From Hysterium pulicare CBS 123377 (Eukaryota; Ascomycota; Dothideomycetes; Hysteriales; Hysteriaceae), in assembly GCA_000467715.1 (NCBI GenBank), contig AJFK01000216.1, forward strand, positions 62,001 to 126,000: a DNA stretch of 64,000 bases, written 5' to 3'. Shown here in pieces: positions 59,196-64,000 of the stretch; the stretch's first letter is position 1, and every line of letters begins with the position of its first letter. The position numbers were made by a program, and so were the translations under genes. The notes beneath the pieces were generated by a model. That model did not search any database and was not told where the DNA came from. It saw nothing but the letters and a program-made list of their open reading frames with translations.

Positions 59196-60579
59196 AGTCG
59201 CTGTACAGAGGGTGATGAGGCCAAGTCAGGACCTTTTCGTATTAAAGTCGCCGGTCTTCAGAGCCTGCTGAAAGTGGCCAAGTATTGGGAGCAATGAGGT
59301 TCAATGAATGACCAAAGTATCTATTCAGTGGTTAGTACACAACGTATGTGGCGCTCCATCTCTCGTCGTCTCCGGTGTACTCACTAACAGCTGTGCCCGC
59401 ACTGAAGAATGGGAAAGGTGCAAGGGAAAGAAAGTTGCTACCGGCTAAAGAGTGACCGGCATGAAAACGGAGGCTCTCGAAGGGAAACAAAAGACTATAA
59501 GAAAATGCATTGAGAGTGGCTAGAAGGGGGAAAGCATGGATGGTAGCTACGGCGCCATTTGGGACGCGTGGAGGAGGTAGCCAAAGCTCACACAGGTAGC
59601 AAAATCGTTGCAAAAATCGAACCACCTTTGCACGCTCAAGCAAGAAAAGCTGTGACAGGAGGAGATGTTAGGGCTATGAAGGCGTATCGCACTGCGGAGT
59701 GATAGCTCGCTAAGAGGGCTGGTGTGAACGAATGAGGGCGAGGACAGGGCTCAAAAGGGCTTAGCACTTGGCAGTCGCAGGCTTCTGAAACGCCATCAGC
59801 CTTGCACTTTACCCTTTGACGGCGGAGAAGAGGCTAGAGTTCGAGAAGGCCTTCGCTCGCGACGTTTTGTTGGTGTCGCAAGCCCGGTTGTGAGACAGCC
59901 ATGGGCCGTGGCAGTTTCATGTTCCCGGCACCCCTGAGCACTCACGATCCACTTTCCTCAAACCCCATCTGATAAGCTTGAGCTCCATCACCATAATTCG
60001 AATCTTGAAGTGCTTGATCTGAGCACGGATTGCCGCCTGAGACCAACAACGATAATGGCCGATGTCCGATGAATTGTACAATAATTATACAGCTTGCAGT
60101 GAGCCCCATCGCGTCGCACATCTTTTCGGAGGCCCGAGCATCAAGCACTCGGAGCAGCATGCCTTGTCAACACAACTCCGAAGTATCATGCTATTTCGTT
60201 GCCGCTTTGAATAGATTTCAAGCAGGAGAAAGTGGTGTTATTGTTAACAAACCTCGGTGGCGGTGAGAGGCCTTATTTCAGCTAATCTATTTTGTTTGAA
60301 TGTTCGACGACATCTCGGACCTCTCGCATCTGTTGGTTTGCTGCTTGTTACCAACTCGAAATCGGAACGAAACACCGCAAACGAATTTGGAGAGGCTTCA
60401 GCCCGTAAACTTGTTTGATACCTATCTCAAAACCCAAGTCAAGTGCTTTCCCTTCTCTCCATTCCGAGGCTCTCATCCATCAAACAGTCGCGGTCTGGAA
60501 ATGAAGCTTTAACACCTGGTAAACAGTTGCAGAAACGTCTGAGGAAACAACCAGCCATCTCTGCGAATATCATGCGCTA
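59196..60579. other. 1.4 kb upstream region of noxB
   Basis: Between the noxB start and the 3' end of the short-chain dehydrogenase, both leftward. Its length fits a promoter plus 5' UTR. No frame has domain content and no repeat was seen. Confidence 0.45.
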
Positions 60580-61427
60580 TCAGATCATTGTGAAGCCCCC
60601 GCTGGCGGATATAGTCTGCCCCGAGATCCATCTTGACTGCTCCTCGGCAAGCCATCCGACGACCTGAGCAATATCGTCTACCGTACCTATCCGGTGCTCG
60701 ACCGCAGTCTGCTTCTTCTGCATCTCCACCAAATCTTTCGGTATTTTGTCCAGCATTTCGGATTGTACCGGACCGGGCTCGACGGCGTTCACTGTATGCC
60801 CCGATGCTCCGAGCTCCGCAGCCAACCCTCTTGTCATTCCTTCGAGAGCAGCTTTCGAAGACGAGTAAACAGTCAATTTGTCGAAGCCGCACCTTCCCCC
60901 GACTGAAGACATATTTATGATTCTGCCTGGAGCTCGAAGGTAAGGTATCACAGCTTTGGCCATCAGGTAAGCTCCTCGGACGTTGACATCAAAGACTGAA
61001 GCAAAGTCTTCGGCTGTGGTCTCTAAGATCGGTTTGACGAGCTCTACGCCGGCGTTGTTAACCAGCACATCAATCGAAGACCCGAACGCCCCGATGGTTG
61101 CTTCCACGATCTTCTCTGGAGACTCAATCTGACGAAGGTTCGCCTGAACCTTGATAGCTTTGCTTCCGTTGCCTAGAGCGGTAATTTTAGAGATGACTTC
61201 ATTTGCCAGCTTATCGCTATTGGCTGATGTGTATGCAATTGTGACCTGGAAAATCCGTTAATTCGGAACTGGGCGGTATTGTACATATGGCATTTGCGGG
61301 ATTATGTGAAGGCCAGCCGTAAGCTTACATTAGCTCCGCGGTTGGCCAGCTCCAAAGCGACTCCAGCTCCTATCCCACGAGAAGCGCCTGTTACGATGGC
61401 GGTTTTGCCCTGTAGAGGAAGATGCAT
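60580..61427 (-). CDS. Short-chain dehydrogenase/reductase (classical SDR)
   Basis: Exons 61427-61329 and 61245-60580 give 254 residues. It has the complete classical SDR set: TGASRGIG nucleotide-binding loop, NNAG, catalytic Ser in NMSSVGGR, YSSSK (Tyr and Lys), and the PG motif in NAVEPGPVQSEM. The residues after the second strand (IAYTSANSDK) contain no acidic residue at the usual NAD-selective place, which favours NADPH. It resembles the 3-oxoacyl-ACP reductase-like versicolorin reductase group in length and in its C-terminal SGQTISASGGFTM end. The substrate is unknown. It is head to head with NEP1 across about 730 bases. Confidence 0.93.
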
Positions 61428-62159
61428 ATCGGCCGAATATGAGACACAAAGTTCAATCAATGAGTAAAAACCTTTGCTGTTTGTAGCAAATGAACAAGTT
61501 CGTCCCTTTTATGTAGTAACCGCCCAGAGCCCGAGTCGCCGTCTCGCGCGGTGGGTTGAGCATAGTGAGGCCGAAAATGTTCGGTATAGTGGGCCATGCA
61601 ACTGTGCGGCAACGCGTGTCGTCCTGCCTGGTTCGAATAAACCACTGATCGAATCATACCGGTGTAGGAGTCGTACCAACAGTAAGATTCACTGTGATCC
61701 CGATCTATTAATGCAGTAGCGGTCGACCTCCGGAATTTGGCAGGCTTATTTAAAGCTTGGCGCAGTGGACCCCAAAAATCTTCTCGCTCGGTTTGTGCAG
61801 TAAACTCCGCGCCAGAAGGACGCAAACCCCCGCTTCTAACAGAACCGCAGAGCACAGCACATTGACTTCCGTGTCTTCTACTGACCGAGTATTTATAGGG
61901 TAGATCTTGCAGTCTTTCACTTCAATTATTGAAATCCCCAAATAGACCCGAAATCGTCCCACCGAGGTTGCTCAGAACGCTTAAAAATGGGTGGGGTCCA
62001 GATACCATCGCCAGCGAGAGCTTCTCGAGATTCCGTCACCCAGGAAAGAGGCAAAAAGAGGATCAGTCAGTTCAACACTGCTTTTTCGTTCATTCTATCA
62101 AGTTTTCATTCAAACCCAATCTCCCCCTCGCTTCCGAAAAGCCACCCACTCCAACCAAA
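61428..62159. promoter_or_regulatory. Divergent promoter between SDR and NEP1 genes
   Basis: A 732-base gap between outward genes. The frame before the NEP1 ATG at 62160 is open for 77 codons but has no ATG, so it is treated as 5' UTR. No known site is recognised. Confidence 0.4.
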
Positions 62160-62990
62160 ATGCAAAACACTAATCCTGTCCCGCCTCCGCCAGGGACTCA
62201 ATCTCTGCCTCCACCCGATCTGCCAAAGCTTGTTGCAGAACAGCATGTACCAATCGCTAGTAATGACAAAGATACTCAACGATTGATTGTAGTTCTATGC
62301 AATGCGACCCTCGAAACCTATAAGACCTCCCACGGTACAGGGCGCGGTCCTGCCGGGAGGGACGACAAGTACAACCTCCTCAATAGTGACGACCACATCG
62401 GTGTCATGAGAAAGATGGGTCGAGACATCAGTGAGGCGAGACCGGACATCACACACCAGGTGCGTGGAGAGTGGAGTAAGTCATTTTGTTAGAGAGTTAA
62501 CATCATCATCCAGTGTCTGCTCACTCTATTGGACTCACCCATAAACAAGGCTGGCAAACTTCAAATCTACATTCAGACGGCGAAGAATGTCCTCATTGAG
62601 GTCAGCCCGACTGTTCGAATACCGCGAACCTTCAAGCGCTTTGCTGGATTGATGGTCCAGCTTCTTCACCGACACCAGATCCGATCCACCACCTCCCAAG
62701 AAAAGCTTATCCATGTCATCAAGAATCCTATCACTGACCATCTACCACCAAATTGCCGCAAGGTTACACTCAGTTTCGACGCCGAAATAGTTAGAGTCCG
62801 GGACTACATCCAGGGGTTGAATAAGAACGAGAGCATTGCCCTGTTCATTGGTGCGATGGCTAAAGGAAATGACGATTTTGCGGATCACTTAAAGGACGAC
62901 TCGATCAGTATCAGCAATTTTAACCTCAGTGCCAGCGTTGCATGCAGCAAATTTTGTCATGCCGCCGAGGATGTGTGGTCAATCATCTAA
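62160..62990 (+). CDS. NEP1: Nep1/Emg1 18S rRNA pseudouridine N1-methyltransferase
   Basis: Exons 62160-62459 and 62514-62990 give 258 residues. The family is clear from [40 protein letters not shown] across the intron, [39 protein letters not shown], and the C-terminal [17 protein letters not shown]. This SPOUT-class enzyme methylates the hypermodified pseudouridine of 18S rRNA and is also needed structurally for 40S assembly in the nucleolus. The N-terminal 25 residues are Pro-rich and variable, as in relatives. The ATG at 62160 is the first in frame. Length and motifs look normal. Confidence 0.97.
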
Positions 62991-64000
62991 GAACCGGGCC
63001 ACACATACCCTATCCTCTCCAGACACGCTTCACAACCAGAAGCGGACAGTACTAAACATACCCGGCGCCGGCCGGGTAGTCGATAGGAGGATTTGAATAC
63101 TGGAGCGATAAGGTATATTACGCAGCTGCACACAAGGCTTGAGATCACAACATCAAAAAGCTGACTGTGTTTGCCGCTTGTTTTTGAGCGAGCTGTCGAT
63201 GGTCTCTGTTTTTACAACCAAAACACCAGGCTTCAACATCCTCAAAAATCTTTTTCCTTAGCGGAGCAATCAACTTGCTCTGCGTTCTCCTGTACTTCCT
63301 TTCTTTTACCATCGACATTACCGTTGGAGACAATCGCCATTGTTGTGGAGGCACTATGATTGTGTGGAGGAGACGATATGCTAGCAGATTTCTCAGCGCT
63401 TGCTGTGGCGTATGAGAAGCTATCTTTCTGTATTTAATGCTAGGGTTCTGGAACATTCCTCGGGGTTATGAGGGGGTGTCACGTCAGTCATGAGCTAATG
63501 TCAATTTGATTGAAGTTTGATTTTCCGCGAAGTGCTGTCGGTGTGACAAGTGGCTTACGAGGGACGTGTTTGTTGAGTGTCACGCTGCTCCGTAGACCGG
63601 ATCACGAGAACCGATTATTTGACCGAGACTGCATGTTACATTGACAGGATTCACGCGGCAAAGAAGGACACGGGTTATCTCCAATAGTGAAGTCAGTTAA
63701 TGCCAATGCACTGCAGGCGATGCGGCTTTTCAGTGAGGCGAAAGGGAGGCCTGCTGGGTGAGGCAACTTAGCTCCGCAAGCGGAATGACTTCGCGACGGG
63801 CCGGAGAACTGGGGTCCAATCTTCGTCTTCATCAACCTCGCGAATCGTTAGCTGCAGCATGCTGGACATGTGGCAGCATACACGCTCGCCTTGACAGCAG
63901 ACTCCCTGATAGCCAACAGGATCAGCAAGTACGGCTTCCCAGGCACGGCATGGGTTGCCCTATCTAGAACACATCGTAGATGCAAAAGTAGATGCCGAGA
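62991..64000. other. Right-hand end without a supported gene
   Basis: One kilobase after NEP1. A leftward ATG frame at 63456-63145 (103 codons) contains RTQSKLIAPLRKKIFEDVEA but has no known domain. I do not call it a gene. Confidence 0.4.

Noticed and set aside
63145-63456. 103-codon minus-strand ATG frame
   Set aside because: No recognisable domain or signal, and a frame of this length in about 1 kb of non-coding DNA is expected by chance.

Overview
This window looks like a gene-dense euchromatic segment of a filamentous ascomycete (Pezizomycotina). Nearly every gene needs GT-AG introns of about 50-140 nt to give a full-length protein. The gene content is also typical of moulds: a HET-domain protein, a HeLo-like/NACHT/ankyrin NLR, a NoxB-type NADPH oxidase, a LaeA-like methyltransferase, a KGG-repeat conidiation-type protein, a BYS1-like secreted protein and GPI-anchored Ser/Thr-rich wall proteins. 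I place it no more finely than that from sequence alone. I built 24 protein-coding models by hand; in each multi-exon model the exon lengths sum to a multiple of three and the joined frame runs without a stop. No rRNA, convincing tRNA, CRISPR, intact transposon or virus-like element was found.

Layout. 1-8.3 kb: HET-domain gene cut by the left edge (-), SPX-RING protein (-), Jjj1-type J-protein (+), BYS1-like secreted protein (+). 8.3-13.4 kb: a strand-asymmetric non-coding stretch, then two head-to-head genes for Ser/Thr-rich GPI-anchored proteins. 14.8-19.3 kb: secreted BBE-type FAD oxidoreductase (-) and sugar transporter (-). 19.3-23 kb: 3.7 kb without a credible gene. 23-31 kb: a 1268-residue NLR (-), a cytochrome b5-acyl-CoA dehydrogenase fusion (+) and a ubiquitin-like-AN1 zinc finger fusion (+). 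33.5-35.3 kb: MCT-like transporter (+). 37.2-46.5 kb: Ldb17/SPIN90 actin regulator (-), ER DNAJC3/P58IPK-type chaperone (-), GH5 glycosidase for glycolipids (+), uracil-DNA glycosylase (-), KGG-repeat protein (+). 47.4-52.7 kb: nine-exon methyltransferase (+) and NRT2/CrnA nitrate transporter (+). 53-64 kb: F-box-like protein (-), metallo-beta-lactamase-fold hydrolase (+), NoxB (-), short-chain dehydrogenase (-), Nep1 rRNA methyltransferase (+).

The genes do not form one pathway. They mix housekeeping (Jjj1, Nep1, Ung1, DNAJC3, Ldb17), nutrient handling (three MFS carriers, SPX-RING), surface or secreted proteins, and self/non-self recognition (HET and NLR). The points most worth a second look are: the KGG gene, built by tandem duplication of an exon-plus-intron unit; the ubiquitin-like domain ending in LRGG directly before an AN1 finger that starts with Met; a dense ACGCG/CACGAAA cluster upstream of Ung1; and the b5-ACAD fusion. 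I did not find a clearly new multi-gene system.
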